Source: Archivesica marissinica
Lineage: Eukaryota > Mollusca > Bivalvia > Venerida > Vesicomyidae
Assembly: GCA_014843695.1 (NCBI GenBank)
Contig: CM026397.1
Span: 35,623,586 to 35,687,585 of the forward strand
Length of the DNA: 64,000 nt
Reading direction: 5' to 3'
The translations under genes and the position numbers were made by a program. Shown here in pieces: positions 12,823-23,489 of the stretch. Each line of letters begins with the position of its first letter. Positions within the stretch are counted from its first letter, which is position 1. The notes under the pieces were generated by a model. That model made no database searches and was not told the DNA's origin. It worked only from the letters and a program-made list of their open reading frames with translations.

Positions 12823-13135
12823 TTTAGAGGCCAGTAGATAATTATTCGTTCAACAATTCGTACACTTTCGCCAGTACGCTCATAGACACCATCTGTTCCT
12901 CTGAATTGTTTTGTTCGAATACATTTTCTGAGCTCTTCCCATACTATATTGTTGCAATCGTCAACCAGATCGATGTGAACATCGCCATCATGGTCATTGA
13001 ACATCAATGTCGCCATCCGTAAAGAAAAATGGCGAATCTCGCATATGACCTTGGTGACTTTATCTCTTCCCATCGGTAGATATTTACCGCCCATCAATAT
13101 ATTCACAAACGTAGATTTACCAGCATTGAATTCTC
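12813..13135 (-). CDS. Dynamin-like GTPase exon (P-loop, G1/G2 region)
   Basis: The acceptor AG is at 13137-13136 and the donor GT at 12812-12811, after K-L-M-E. The first two bases complete a Gly codon split with exon 14133-13899, giving the G1 motif GEFNAGKST. That motif is typical of bacterial-type and mitofusin-like dynamin family GTPases. It is followed by a G2-like segment (LPMGRDKVTKVICEIRH) and a segment RIIIYWPLKLME that, in this family, normally precedes the G3 strand. About 107 codons. The exon therefore stops just before the expected DxPG (G3) motif, which is not found in this window. The donor GAG/GTTAGT is the first copy of the adjacent minisatellite unit. Family assignment rests on the P-loop context and order of segments, without a search. 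Confidence 0.75.
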
Positions 13136-13898
13136 CTAACAGACATAAGAGCAAAATTAACGTTTAACGATAGTATATTGCAATCATTCATATTCCATCT
13201 CACATGTCATTCTACAAACAATATCCGTCTACAGTGTACATCATATGTAAATCTACACCACATATACTTGGTGAATAGTCCATTAGCATTTTTGTCACTA
13301 AGATTTTCTGGAATATCGCTAAGTTTAGTTTTTGCAAAATATTCGACAGACATCGACATTCAAGTTGTAAACACAGCACAGCAATATTTTTTAAGTTTGC
13401 ATACACAGCACTGAATTGGGATACCGACCGACAGTAAATAACATTTGACTTGATTTGATGTCTGTCGAACATGTAAGCATTCCAAAAATATAAATGGCAA
13501 AGGTACTATTGAACCATTTCACCAGGTGTTTGTGGTCTACATAGACATAGCATGTCCTTAAAGTTGAGGAATAATGGTGTAAGGTCATAAAAACCGGTTC
13601 CTTCGTGTCCCAGAGGGCATGGAATACATCTCATGTACAATGGTCAAGTAATACATTATAGATACAACCCTGTACAAATGATAGCATCCGGTGAATGTCC
13701 AGTCATTAACTAAGTTCGAACCATGGAAACGTCCGTTTATGAAGAATTGCATTGAATGGAGTTAACCACATTACATTGACCACAGACTCAATTTAAAATC
13801 ACACTTTGGTAGATTCAGTTTGTGGTCAGAATGCCTCTGTCGGACACTTTGTACCTTTGGAAAACCTGTTAGTGTTTCTTCATTTTACATACACTGAC
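13136..13898 (-). other. Intron between the two GTPase exons
   Basis: The boundaries follow GT (13898-13897) and AG (13137-13136) on the minus strand. The intron is phase 1. Short ORFs inside on both strands have no recognisable product. No repeat was recognised. Confidence 0.65.
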
Positions 13899-14133
13899 CT
13901 GTGACAAGAAGAAGTATTTCCCGCGACTGTATCTGTTTCAGGCGATTTTCCATCATCTTTATTACAGATGTGTTGTTTTTAGGATCCATGTGTTGCTGTA
14001 GCAACGCTTGCGCGGACAATGATAATGTGGATCCATCCTTGAGAGATTTAAGAACACCTTCGAACATATCTTCACATTCCGCGGTCACGTCAGACAACTT
14101 TCCTAATTCATCCCGCATCTTGTCTATATATGT
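13899..14133 (-). CDS. GTPase exon: helical segment leading to the P-loop
   Basis: The exon starts after GTGGCAG (AG at 14135-14134) in phase 0 with T-Y-I-D-K-M and ends at ACA-G/GTCAGT in phase 1. It encodes about 78 residues, mostly predicted helix (DKMRDELGKLSDV, MMENRLKQIQ). It ends in the hydrophobic strand REILLLVTG that runs directly into GEFNAGKST of the next exon. A helical stretch before the first beta-strand fits dynamin-like proteins. The frame match across the split Gly codon is strong support that the two exons are joined. Confidence 0.7.
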
Positions 14134-14379
14134 CTGCCACATTAAATGGAAATGTTACATAGCGTTGTTACGACGAGAACCAAAGATTACTGTAACTAGT
14201 GGCAAACTAGTGGAAACCTTCTTCATAACCAGATAGTATGTGTTATAAGTTAATTTAGTCGCAGCACTGAACCATTATGTAATTATTTGCTATGGTCCTA
14301 GCAATTATCTAAAGTATGGCCTTAGTATGATCATTAGTAAGTTCGTCCTAATTATATGCACATGGGCGTGGACTATCAA

Positions 14380-14645
14380 TGTTTGTTTTGGGTGCATAAA
14401 ATCGTACCACCAGCTTAGGCCATATGTAACAATTAGTATTGGTGGGGGAAGACCCCGGGTGCCTACTCCGAACAGTAGTGCATGCATCTACGGGTATCTA
14501 AGTTGAATCACCGATACTCCGCAAGACATCTGGACAGCTCACGTGAACTAATTCGACAACCCCAGTGGGATTCGAACCTACAGCGATGAGTGACAGGTAA
14601 TGTGAATCCAACCACTTTATAATAACCACTCAGTCACGAGGTCCC
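14380..14645 (-). mobile_element. tRNA-derived SINE, family F
   Basis: The tRNA-like head is at the right end on the minus strand (B-box GGTTCGAATCCCACTGGGG, read in reverse complement). The body includes GGTGGGGGAAGACCCCGGGT. Related copies are at 24985, 26840, 22700 and 53786. Confidence 0.65.
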
Positions 14646-14779
14646 ATGCCATACAATGTTATTGACTATTCCCCAAGTAGAGCAGCATTGCCAGCAGTTT
14701 TCTTTCTTAGTTTGACTTCATGTGAGGTATTGATTTCAACCAAGATGTCATCATTGGCATATAGTACAGCAATATAACC

Positions 14780-15965
14780 ATCCTACTAACGTATTGGTGT
14801 TTGAATGGCACTAGAAATTGCACACAAAGCATGGCCATTGTATGGTCATAGTACGCAGTGCCCCATACTAACGTATTGGTGCGTGCATGGCCCTAGAAAT
14901 TGCACAAAGCATGGCCAGTGTATGGTCATAGTACACAGTACCCATACTAACGTATTGGTGTTTGCATGGCCCTAGAAATTGCACAAAGCATGGCCAGTGT
15001 GTGGTAGTGGTACACAGTGTCCCTTCTAACGTATTGGTGCTTGCATGGCCCTAGAAATTGCACAAAGCATGGCCAGTGTATGGTAATGGTACACAGTGTC
15101 CCTTCTAACGTATTGGTGCTTGCATGGCCCTAGAAATTGCACAAAGCATGGCCATTGTATGGTCATAGTACACAGTGCTCATACTAACGTATTGGTGTTT
15201 GCATGGCCCTAGAAATTGCACAAAGCATGGCCATTGTATGGTAATAGTACACATTGCCCATACTAACGTATTGGTGCGTGCATGGCCCTAGAAATTGCAC
15301 ACAAAGCATGGCCATTGTATGGTCATAGTACGAAGTGCCCCATACTAACGTATTGGTGCGTGCATGACCCTAGAAATTGCACAAAGCATGGCCATTGTAT
15401 GGTCATAGTACAGAGTGCTCATACTAACGTATTGGTGTTTGCATGGCACTAGAAATTACACAAAGCATGGCCATTGTATGGTCAGGGTACACATTGCCCA
15501 TACTAACGTATTAGTGTTTGCATGGCACTAGAAATTGCACACAAAGCATGGCCATTGTATGGTCATAGTACGCAGTGCCCCATACTAACGTATTGGTGCG
15601 TGCATGGCCCTAGAAATTGCACAAAGCATGGCCAGTGTATGGTCATAGTACACAGTACCCATACTAACGTATTGGTGCTTGCATGGCCCTAGAAATTGCA
15701 CAAAGCATGGCCATTGTATGGTCATAGTACACAGTGCCCATACTAACGTATTGGTGTTTGCATGGCCCTAGAAATTGCACACAACATGGCCATTGTATGG
15801 TCGTAGTACACAGTGCCCATACTAACGTATTGGTGCGTGCATGGCCCTAGAAATTGCACACAGCATGGCCATTGTCTGGTCATAGTACACGGTGCCCATA
15901 CTAACGTATTGGTGATTGCATGGCCCTAGAAATTGCACAAAGCATGGCCATTCTATGGTCATGGT
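14780..15965. repeat. About 79-bp tandem repeat, about 15 copies
   Basis: Each unit contains ACTAACGTATTGGTG, GCATGGCCCTAGAAATTGCA and AAGCATGGCCATTGTATGG. Copies vary at a few sites (CAAAGC versus CACAAAGC, TTTGC versus CGTGC). Longer two- to three-unit blocks appear to have been duplicated together. Confidence 0.93.
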
Positions 15966-16149
15966 ATTGATATAATTTCTTCATCTATCTATGTCCATGA
16001 AAATTAACCATCGTATGTAAGTAAGGAAGTATGGTCATATTTTTAAGTTATTGTCAGAGTTAAAAGTACCGTCATACAATATGTTCGTTCGTTTATATAA
16101 TAGGAACATTACCATTATTATGGGAATTGATTAAAACTATTCCATCGGC

Positions 16150-16335
16150 CGACCTATCTCAAATGGTATTGCTCATTCCTGATGGTATCCATCGCCACGA
16201 GGGAGAAAGAAGAGGCAATGTGGAATTTAAATGCCTTGCATAAGGACACAATCGTAACTGATACAGCTGGGCGCGAACTCCAAGCATTTCGCAACTGAAG
16301 CGAACACACTACCACTGCGATATCCTGACCTCCAT
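16150..16335 (-). mobile_element. tRNA-derived SINE, family E, 3'-truncated
   Basis: Minus-strand copy with the head at the right (GAAGCGAACACACTACCACT) and the body ATTCCTGATGGTATCCATCG. The TATAAGTTG tail of the family is missing here. Confidence 0.65.
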
Positions 16336-16544
16336 TGTAATTGATTAGGGGACCGGGGTTAATTCTAACACCAACATTTCAAATACGGTGTTGTTTAGAA
16401 AACTAGCAACGATCACCTTAGAAATATTTGTTCCTTTGCACATATCACATGTGAGAGATAGTGATGGCGAGAACGGAGGTGGCGGGGGAGGAGGGGGTAG
16501 TCTACTGATGCAATGTCAATTCATTTTCCATCAAGTTTAATAAG

Positions 16545-17545
16545 TTAAACAGACACATGTTATGTAGTAACTAACGTTAACTTTAAACAGACACACGTTA
16601 TGTAGTCACTAACGTTACATTTAAACAGACACACGTTATGTAGTCACTAACGTTAACTTTAAACAGACACTAGTTATGTAGTCACTAACGTTAACTTTAA
16701 ACAGACACACGTTATGAAGTCACTAACGTTACATTTAAACAGACACACATTATGAAGTTACTAACGTTACATTTAAACAGACACACGTTATGAAGTTACT
16801 AACGTTACATTTAAACAGACACACATTATGAAGTCACTAACGTTACATTTAAACAGACACACGTTATGAAGTCACTAACGTTACATTTAAACAGACACAC
16901 ATTATGAAGTCACTAACGTTACATTTAAACAGACACACGTTATGAAGTCACTAACGTTACATTTAAACAGACACACGTTATGATGTCACTAACGTTAACT
17001 TTAAACAGCCACACGTTATGAAGTCACTAACGTTAGCTTTAAATAGCCACACGTTATGAAGTCACTAACGTTAACTTTAAACAGCCACACGTTATGAAGT
17101 CACTAACGTTACATTTAAACAGACACACGTTATGAAGTTACTAACGTTACATTTAAACAGACACACATTATGAAGTTACTAACGTTACATTTAAACAGAC
17201 ACACGTTATGAAGTTACTAACATTACATTTAAACAGACACACATTATGAAGTCACTAACGTTACATTTAAACAGACACTAGTTATGAAGTCACTAACGTT
17301 ACATTTAAACAGACACACGTTATGAAGTCACTAACGTTAACTTTAAACAGACACACGTTATATAGTAACTAACGTTAACTTTAAACAGACACACGTTATG
17401 TAGTCAATAACGTTAACTTTAAACAGACACACGTTATGAAGTCACTTACGTTAACTTTAAACAGACACACGTTATGAAGTCACTAACGTTAACTTTAAAC
17501 AGACACACGTTATGTAGTCACTAACGTTAAATTTAAAAGTTATTT
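16545..17545. repeat. 38-bp tandem repeat, about 26 copies
   Basis: The unit contains TTTAAACAGACACACGTTAT followed by GAAGTCACTAACGTTA. Two sub-variants alternate in blocks (ACATTTAAAC versus AACTTTAAAC; GTTATGAAG versus GTTATGTAG). AACGTT in each unit is palindromic. Confidence 0.93.
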
Positions 17546-17659
17546 TTCACTAGAATGACAAAGTTTCTAAGAATTCATTCATTTTCCGCATACATGGATA
17601 TCGTGGAATTTACAATAATATAGCTTTATATATGTATACGAATATTTAGTTATACATTT

Positions 17660-17872
17660 AGCTCGAAACAAGTTCCTACAACTTATATTAATCACTCTCG
17701 AGACCTCATTCCTGATGGAATACATCGCCACAAGGGAGAGAGAATAGGCATGTGGAATTTAAATTGCTTGCCTAAGGGGCACACTCGTAACGGCTCCAGC
17801 GGGGCTCGAACACCGGGTATTTCGCGCCTGAAGCGAATGCGCTACCACTGCGCTATCACGACTTCCAGTTAA
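17660..17872 (-). mobile_element. tRNA-derived SINE, family E, full length
   Basis: Minus strand. The tRNA-like head is at the right (GATAGCGCAGTGGTAGCGCA in reverse complement). The tail at the left has CAACTTATATTAATCACTCT, shared with family D. Confidence 0.75.
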
Positions 17873-18020
17873 AAATCTGAATACGCGTTGATGCTGATTA
17901 TAATATAGAAACATTAATAATATACCTTATGTTTGATTAATGTGCATACAGCACCATTTTATGTATTGTATCCATAGCTTTTTTATTATACATGTAAATT
18001 ATAAATGCAATAAAATATGA

Positions 18021-18236
18021 TTAACTCTTTCACCGCCAATGTCGCATAAAAGCGACGTTGTAAAAAGGTAGAGAACCAGATCAGACAGAACAGAACATGC
18101 TATATGCTGATTGCTCTTCAGACAGTGGAGCTGAAGCACATGTCCGAATAGCAAACAACATAGATCCAGATCAGCCGCGGCGCAATTCTATGTTGTTTGC
18201 ACATGCTCTGAATTTATTCGGCGCTGAAAGAGTTAA
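18021..18236. mobile_element. MITE with TTAACYCTTTCA inverted ends
   Basis: The ends are TTAACTCTTTCA...TGAAAGAGTTAA. An internal hairpin is formed by AACATAGATCCAGATCAG and its partial complement TCTATGTTGTTTGC. The internal motif is related to 40795-40895 and to the tandem array at 52459-52890. Confidence 0.65.
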
Positions 18237-18479
18237 ACTAATAGACCGGATAAGGAATGTCTATAAAATGTGCATAAGAGAAAATACGATCGCTCGCCCA
18301 AATTATTCGTCTATGAATAGGGTAAAATAAGCTCAAAGCGTCATTGCTGTATGTATACGATACTACAAATAACCGGGCTCACACATCGAAGCCCGACAAC
18401 GTCCAACTAAACGGGAGTAAATAACATGGAACTTGACGTCACAGCTACACATCAAGTATTTTAACAAATCCAGTAACAC

Positions 18480-18705
18480 ATGACACAGGTTCGATCCCCC
18501 GTCTGACCCTTACAAAATTAACAGTCTTTCAGATGCGACTCGTGTCTCGTGTCGGTGCTTTACACCGTGCACGTAAAAGAACCAGAGGAGACTCTGGAAT
18601 GGGTCTCTCTCCCCCCCCTCTCTCTCTCTCTCTCTCTCTCCCTCTCTCTGTATCATTGCACTATCCTCCAAAAATTTAAAATAACTAATCTCTTCAGGAA
18701 GATTC
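18480..18705 (+). mobile_element. SINE family C, 5'-truncated
   Basis: Begins inside the B-box region (GGTTCGATCCCCCGTCTGAC). It keeps the body with TTTACACCGTGCACGTAAAA and ends near AATCTCTTCAGGA. A (CT)n run is inserted at about 18612-18650. It is followed within about 12 bases by a family B head, so the two form a composite. Confidence 0.65.
18612..18650. repeat. (CT)n microsatellite
   Basis: A CCCCCCC run followed by about 15 CT dinucleotides inside the family C SINE body. Confidence 0.9.
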
Positions 18706-18716
18706 GCTCATATGTG

Positions 18717-18966
18717 TGGCGTCCGTGGTCCAGTGGTAGAGCGTCGGATTTGGAATAGAACGGTCCCGGGTTCGATACTCGGAAAGGCCACGTATGTAGT
18801 GTCATTGAGCAAGGCACCTCACACACATTGCTTAGTACTGGTTAATCGCTTAGGTCGGCTAAGCCTGCCCAGGAAAAATGTCTAGGTCCCCGTGAGGGGT
18901 TTGACATTAATGGAACATAATACATACATATGGGCAACCGGTAGCGACGATAAATAAATTTAAAAC
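18717..18966 (+). mobile_element. tRNA-derived SINE, family B
   Basis: The head GGCGTCCGTGGTCCAGTGGT has a B-box CGGGTTCGATACTCG. The body holds TACTGGTTAATCGC and CCCCGTGAGGGG. The tail GGGCAACCGGTAGCGACGAT with TAAATAAA is shared with family C. Confidence 0.75.
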
Positions 18967-19759
18967 ACACACACATACATGATACAATAGGTCTACTGAT
19001 GTTGCAAAATGAACACGTTACCCAAATCTCTCTCTCTTTGTTGTGTGTTCATTTTAAAACGAAATAATGCTAATCGTCAGAGAGTTGATTTAAACAGTAT
19101 TTATTGCAAGACATAAATCACATACAACATACAACGACATACATAATACATAATGCAAATGATCAAGTATGAAGCTAAACCTAGCTATTCAGAGATTTGT
19201 AACGTATGTACGATTTTCTAACGCTAAATGAAGTGCTTTACCTCTCGTTTTTCGGCCATATTGTTATATCTCCTCCAGGACGGTCATGCAGTATAATGAT
19301 ACAGTGCCATTGTATGGTAATACAATTCACAAAGAAAGATGAAAACGCATCTCATAATATATATATATATATGATGAGCACTACTAATTATCTCGTCGTC
19401 ATCACGTGAGAAGCAGGAAGAATGTTACACGCGTGAACTGGGCAATCATTGGACAAAGCATATTGATAATAAATGGATAATATATATATGTATATATAAA
19501 CAATAACTCATTGTACTAAGTGTTGTATCTGATTACACAATGATAGGGAATAAACTGAAATATCACAAGTGAGATAACTAACTATATTAGATGTACACAT
19601 TGTTGCGTCATCTACCCGTGTCATATGATTAGCCAAGTGGATGTAATATGGCCACTCGTGTTTTCGTATTTTAATGGCCCATTATAGAGCGTTACCGTAT
19701 ACAACAATCACTATGTTGTGGTGGAGAAGACCACACACATTTACTGGGTTTAAAACTTT
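18967..19759. other. Non-coding spacer, no gene seen
   Basis: AT-rich sequence with short TA dinucleotide runs (about 19360 and 19482) and a short CT run near 19028. No exon or repeat family recognised. Confidence 0.5.
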
Positions 19760-20052
19760 ATTTATTTTACAACGATTGCGAAGCAAGTTTTAGCAACTTA
19801 TATTAATCACTCTCGTTGTCGCGGATGAAAGCGTACATGTGGTCATTCTTGTGGGAGGAAACCGGAGGACCCGGAGAAAACCTACCTGTCCGATATGGCG
19901 ACCACCGTACCAACTCACATACTTTCCATTTCCTGGGTAGAACCCAGTACTCAATTCTACAACCTCTGCATACGAACGAACTCATGGTTCTGATGATAGC
20001 GATGAAAGGCGAGTTCTAACAACGGCGTACTAGACCACCCAGCCACGGAGGC
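19760..20052 (-). mobile_element. tRNA-derived SINE, family D
   Basis: Minus-strand copy. The tail TAGCAACTTATATTAATCAC is at the left. The body includes GGAGGAAACCGGAGGACCCG, and the head at the right ends in CCACCCAGCCACGG. Small ORFs on both strands here are shadows. Confidence 0.7.
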
Positions 20053-20177
20053 TCTGTGTTTCTCGGTAGCATTAGTTCTTACTTATAACAGTGTAATTGG
20101 ATCCGTGTAATACGGCTATACATAAAGGACATGTTCTTTGGAGAGAGTTTATGTACGTTTTAGTTATTCAAATTCCC

Positions 20178-20624
20178 TTATCTGAAAGAACTTCTTTTAA
20201 CAGGGAAATTTGAAATTTCTCTACACATAGGGCAGGGATGATTTACGACTAATGCATTTCTTGTCGGTTTCTTTGAAACGTCAACTGACGCATAAATAAC
20301 ATCCGTTCTATCACTATCACAATGTCTAGAATCACTTAAAGTCACCAAATGCTCACTGTTGGTAATGACAGTCTCATTCGCATCAGAAGATGCGCCCGTG
20401 CCATTTTCTTGAATGAAACTATCTAGGTAACATACAAATCCCTGGTGTTTATCTGTGTTACTACTCGATGGTGTATCCGTTGGTTTTGATGAATGCAATT
20501 TACTGCCATATTCCAGATCCTGGTCCACGGCACCAGAAAATGCCTCAATTCCAAACAGAATTTGTGAAGCTGTTGATTTCATTCGTTTGGATATCTGGGA
20601 GAGATAAGCTTTCAGACCACGTGA
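20178..20624 (-). CDS. Exon with ITIM-like motif, unknown protein (possible terminal exon)
   Basis: The acceptor TATTTCAG (AG at 20626-20625) opens a phase 0 frame S-R-G-L-K-A-Y-L-S-Q-I-S-K-R, continuing to a TAA at about 20178. About 148 codons. The sequence is Ser/Asp/Asn-rich and probably disordered. It contains VIYASV (fits [SIVL]xYxx[ILV], an ITIM-type pattern) near the C-terminal end, followed by HPCPMCREISNFPVK. No domain is recognised. A weak donor (CCT/GTTAAA) just before the stop would also be phase 0, so the exon may instead continue toward the GTPase exons. An alternative acceptor (TCTCCCAG) lies 30 bases inside, in frame. Confidence 0.5.
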   Translation of the reverse strand, partial: SRGLKAYLSQISKRMKSTASQILFGIEAFSGAVDQDLEYGSKLHSSKPTDTPSSSNTDKHQGFVCYLDSFIQENGTGASSDANETVITNSEHLVTLSDSRHCDSDRTDVIYASVDVSKKPTRNALVVNHPCPMCREISNFPVKRSSFR

Positions 20625-20844
20625 CTGAAATACAATAGTTAATGCTTATAGTATTCAGAAACATGTATGCATATCAACGTTATTTTGTAAAATGTCAACA
20701 AACTATGAAGATGGAAATACATGCATTTATTTAATGGCGTATTTGTTATCACTTAAGTATAGTTCAAAGGTTCAACACAATCTATGAATGTTATTATGCT
20801 AACCGGCTTGTACATATAGAAGCTACTTGAAATGACTATAATGA

Positions 20845-21220
20845 GAAACATTAGTCAGTTACTGCCCCTGAATACTCCTAATAGTATATTGGTCCTCATA
20901 ATTGGTTTCCTCTGTTTTTATCGCTGTTTCCTTTGCACCACATTGTTTTCCATTCGTATCCGTATTCGCGTCTTATAATTATGAAATTATTAAATCTTGA
21001 CATATATCCTTTAGCATGTCCAATGGATACCTTACTGTAAAAATTGGTTCAATTAATTAACACGATTTTGATCAAATTACAATTATCCTAAAGCAACATC
21101 TGTTTAGACGACAACAGTAAAAACAAAGGATTCCAACTAAATTGACAATATACATTTAGGGATAAATCTGACTTTATCCATCAAGGGAGGTAATAGAAAA
21201 ACCAGTAATGTATCTTATTG
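20845..21220 (+). mobile_element. Dispersed repeat J, copy 1
   Basis: Shared blocks with 28175-28520 in the same order: GTCAGTTAYTG, TTTCCTCTGTTTTTATCG, CAATTAATTAACAYGATTTTGAT, GGGATAAATC and TTTATC. A decayed non-coding element of unknown class. Confidence 0.55.
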
Positions 21221-21301
21221 TGTGTATCGGCAAAACCCACTGGTGATAATAAAATTCGACAATTAGTTATATTAAATAATAAATACGCATAATTATTTTA
21301 C

Positions 21302-21333
21302 CTCTCTTACATCCTGCTTCTGCACATTGTTTC
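21302..21333 (-). CDS. Possible 32-nt microexon of the CABIT gene
   Basis: On the minus strand GTTTCAG precedes 32 bases that end in GAGAG/GTAAAA. Read so that it exits in phase 0 (matching exon 20624), it gives N-N-V-Q-K-Q-D-V-R-E. Supported only by good-looking splice signals and phase, so low confidence. Confidence 0.2.
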
Positions 21334-21462
21334 CTGAAACGATAAATAATGAAATGTGAACATTTGCAAGACCAAATCAAGAGTGTTATTAAACTACATA
21401 ACCCAGTGTATATACATGTATAACATATTGATAATCTCAGCTGCACACAAGTAAACATGTGA

Positions 21463-21850
21463 CCTACGTGGTCGAATGGTTAAGGTCATCGGCTTTTCTT
21501 AATTTACCGCCACAGTTATAGGTTCAAATCCTAGTGTGAAATCGAATTCATCCATGTAAGGAAACTATCCCACTGACTTGTGGAAGGTACGTGGTTCTAC
21601 CCGGGAGTATCAATCTGGGTCCGGCAGTGTACTGCTCATTGAGAGGCATTGAGGTTTTCCTAGAACATGTGGAAGGTACGTGGTTCTATCCGAGAGCACC
21701 CACCCTGACCCGGAGATCTGCTCGTTGAGAGGCGTTGAGGTTTCCTCGAATATCAACTAGGGTATCACCTTATGTTATTGGTGTAACATTAAGCCTAGCC
21801 TAGGAACAGGCGTCGATATAGTTTGCCTGGTCAGTCAAATAAATATATTT
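21463..21850 (+). mobile_element. tRNA-derived SINE, family F, with internal duplication
   Basis: The head GACCTACGTGGTCGAATGGT has a B-box AGGTTCAAATCCTAGT. The segment TGTGGAAGGTACGTGGTTCT is present twice (about 21580 and 21669). The element ends near AATAAATATATTTTAA. Confidence 0.6.
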
Positions 21851-21894
21851 TAACACCGATACTATTAATTGGGCCGTATTGAGTTTCTGATCAT

Positions 21895-22415
21895 AAACGT
21901 CATTTTGCCAGAAGTTAAAAAGTGAAAAATCGATAGACTACTACCCAGGCTATTTTTTGCCAGAAGTTAAAAGGTGAAAAATCGACAGACTGCTACCCAG
22001 GCTATTTTTTGCCAGAAGTTAAAAGGGGAAACATCGACAGACTGCTACCCAGGCTATTTTTTGCCAGAAGTTAAAAGGGAAACATCGACAGACTGCTACC
22101 CAGGCTATTTTTTGCCAGAAGTTAAAAGGGAAACATCGACAGACTGCTACCCAGGCTATTTTTTGCCAGAAGTTAAAAGGGAAACATCGACAGACTGCTA
22201 CCCAGGCTATTTTTTGCCAGAAGTTAAAAGGGAAACATCGACAGACTGCTACCCAGGCTATTTTTTGCCAGAAGTTAAAAGGGAAACATCGACAGACTGC
22301 TACCCAGGCTATTTTTTGCCAGAAGTTAAAAGGGAAACATCGACAGACTGCTACCCAGGCTATTTTTTGCCAGAAGTTAAAAGGGAAACATCGACAGACT
22401 GCTACCCAGGCTACA
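21895..22415. repeat. 51-bp tandem repeat, about 10 copies
   Basis: The unit contains GCCAGAAGTTAAAAGGGAAA and CATCGACAGACTGCTACCCA. Inner copies are nearly identical. The length (51) is divisible by 3 and keeps a 17-aa periodic plus-strand frame, but no splice context or start supports translation. Confidence 0.93.
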
Positions 22416-22699
22416 TTAAGTCAAAAACAAAGCAACACAAGATGTAAATATTAATCACACTAACGGTCAACATCATTCGCTGAAAGGCAGCGTTTTTTTC
22501 GACCCACGGATTTATTTCTTGTCATCTCGTATTGCTGTGGTGCTGACTCAGTGTGCGTTAGTGTGCGTTCATCTGAAACGATAAAGCAACGTCGAGTTAA
22601 CTACATTGTGTACCTAAATATAAAGGCACTAAATGTTCTGTAGATGGAAAACAGAATATAATAGAACATATATATTGAGGGTTGATACAGATGACAAAG

Positions 22700-22880
22700 G
22701 GGCCTCTGTAGCCGGCTGTTTAATGTAGTTGACTTCAAATCATTTGCCCTCACCGCTGTAGGTTCGAATCCCACAGGGGGTGTCCAATTCTTCCTAGTCA
22801 GGAAGCTACCAATAATAGCTGGAGAGTCGCCGTATGACTTAAGCTGTTGTAGTGACATTAACCCCCTCCCCAAACAAACA
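22700..22880 (+). mobile_element. tRNA-derived SINE, family F
   Basis: The head contains GTAGGTTCGAATCCCACAGG and a body with GAGAGTCGCCGTATGACTTA. It ends in the (CAAA)n run at about 22871-22910. Confidence 0.65.
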
Positions 22881-23012
22881 AACAAACAAACAAACAAACA
22901 AGCAAACAAATGACACAACACCATTCATATAGTATAAGTATGACAGTACCAAACAAACAAACATACAAATGACAGAACACCATTCATATAGTATAAATAT
23001 GACAGTACCAAA
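22871..23012. repeat. (CAAA)n plus a direct duplication of about 60 bp
   Basis: A CAAA run is followed by two copies of CACCATTCATATAGTATAA...GACAGTACCAAAC. Confidence 0.8.
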
Positions 23013-23067
23013 CTTGAATTAACAATACCATCAATGTTCATTTGTAATCATTTCAGGAGTAGTTAAT

Positions 23068-23359
23068 GTGTGTGTTTTACGTTTATTTATCGTCGCTACC
23101 GGTTGCCCATATAAGCGACGCCTCCTGAAGAGATTAGTAATTTTAGATATTTGGAGGATAGTGCAATGATACAGAAAGAGACCAATTCCATAATATCATC
23201 TGGTTCTTTTACGTGCACGGTGTAAAGCAACGACACGAGACCTCTGTTTAAAGTCCCATCTGAAAGACTATTAATTTTATTAGGGTCAGACGGGGGATCG
23301 AACCTGCGATCCCTGGATTACCAGTCCGACGTGTTAACAACTGGACTACAGATCCGTCT
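23068..23359 (-). mobile_element. tRNA-derived SINE, family C
   Basis: The head is at the right on the minus strand (GACGGATCTGTAGTCCAGTT in reverse complement). The body has the TTTTACGTGCACGGTGTAAA block, and the tail at the left reads TTTATTTATCGTCGCTACCG. Confidence 0.8.
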
Positions 23360-23489
23360 GTGGAGTAGTTATGGTATATATGTTGCCTTTTATAAGGAGT
23401 AGTATATTTTGATTTGTCTCTTGAATCATTGTTAACGAGTGAAAGGTAATATATTATGTATAATATATAAAGAGATAAAGAATATTATA

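Noticed and set aside
18097..18330. 77-codon ORF
   Set aside because: Mostly the inside of a MITE.
21974..22447. 157-codon ORF with 17-aa repeats (STDCYPGYFLPEVKRE)
   Set aside because: 51-bp repeat with no splice or start support. It lies in an intron or spacer next to SINEs.
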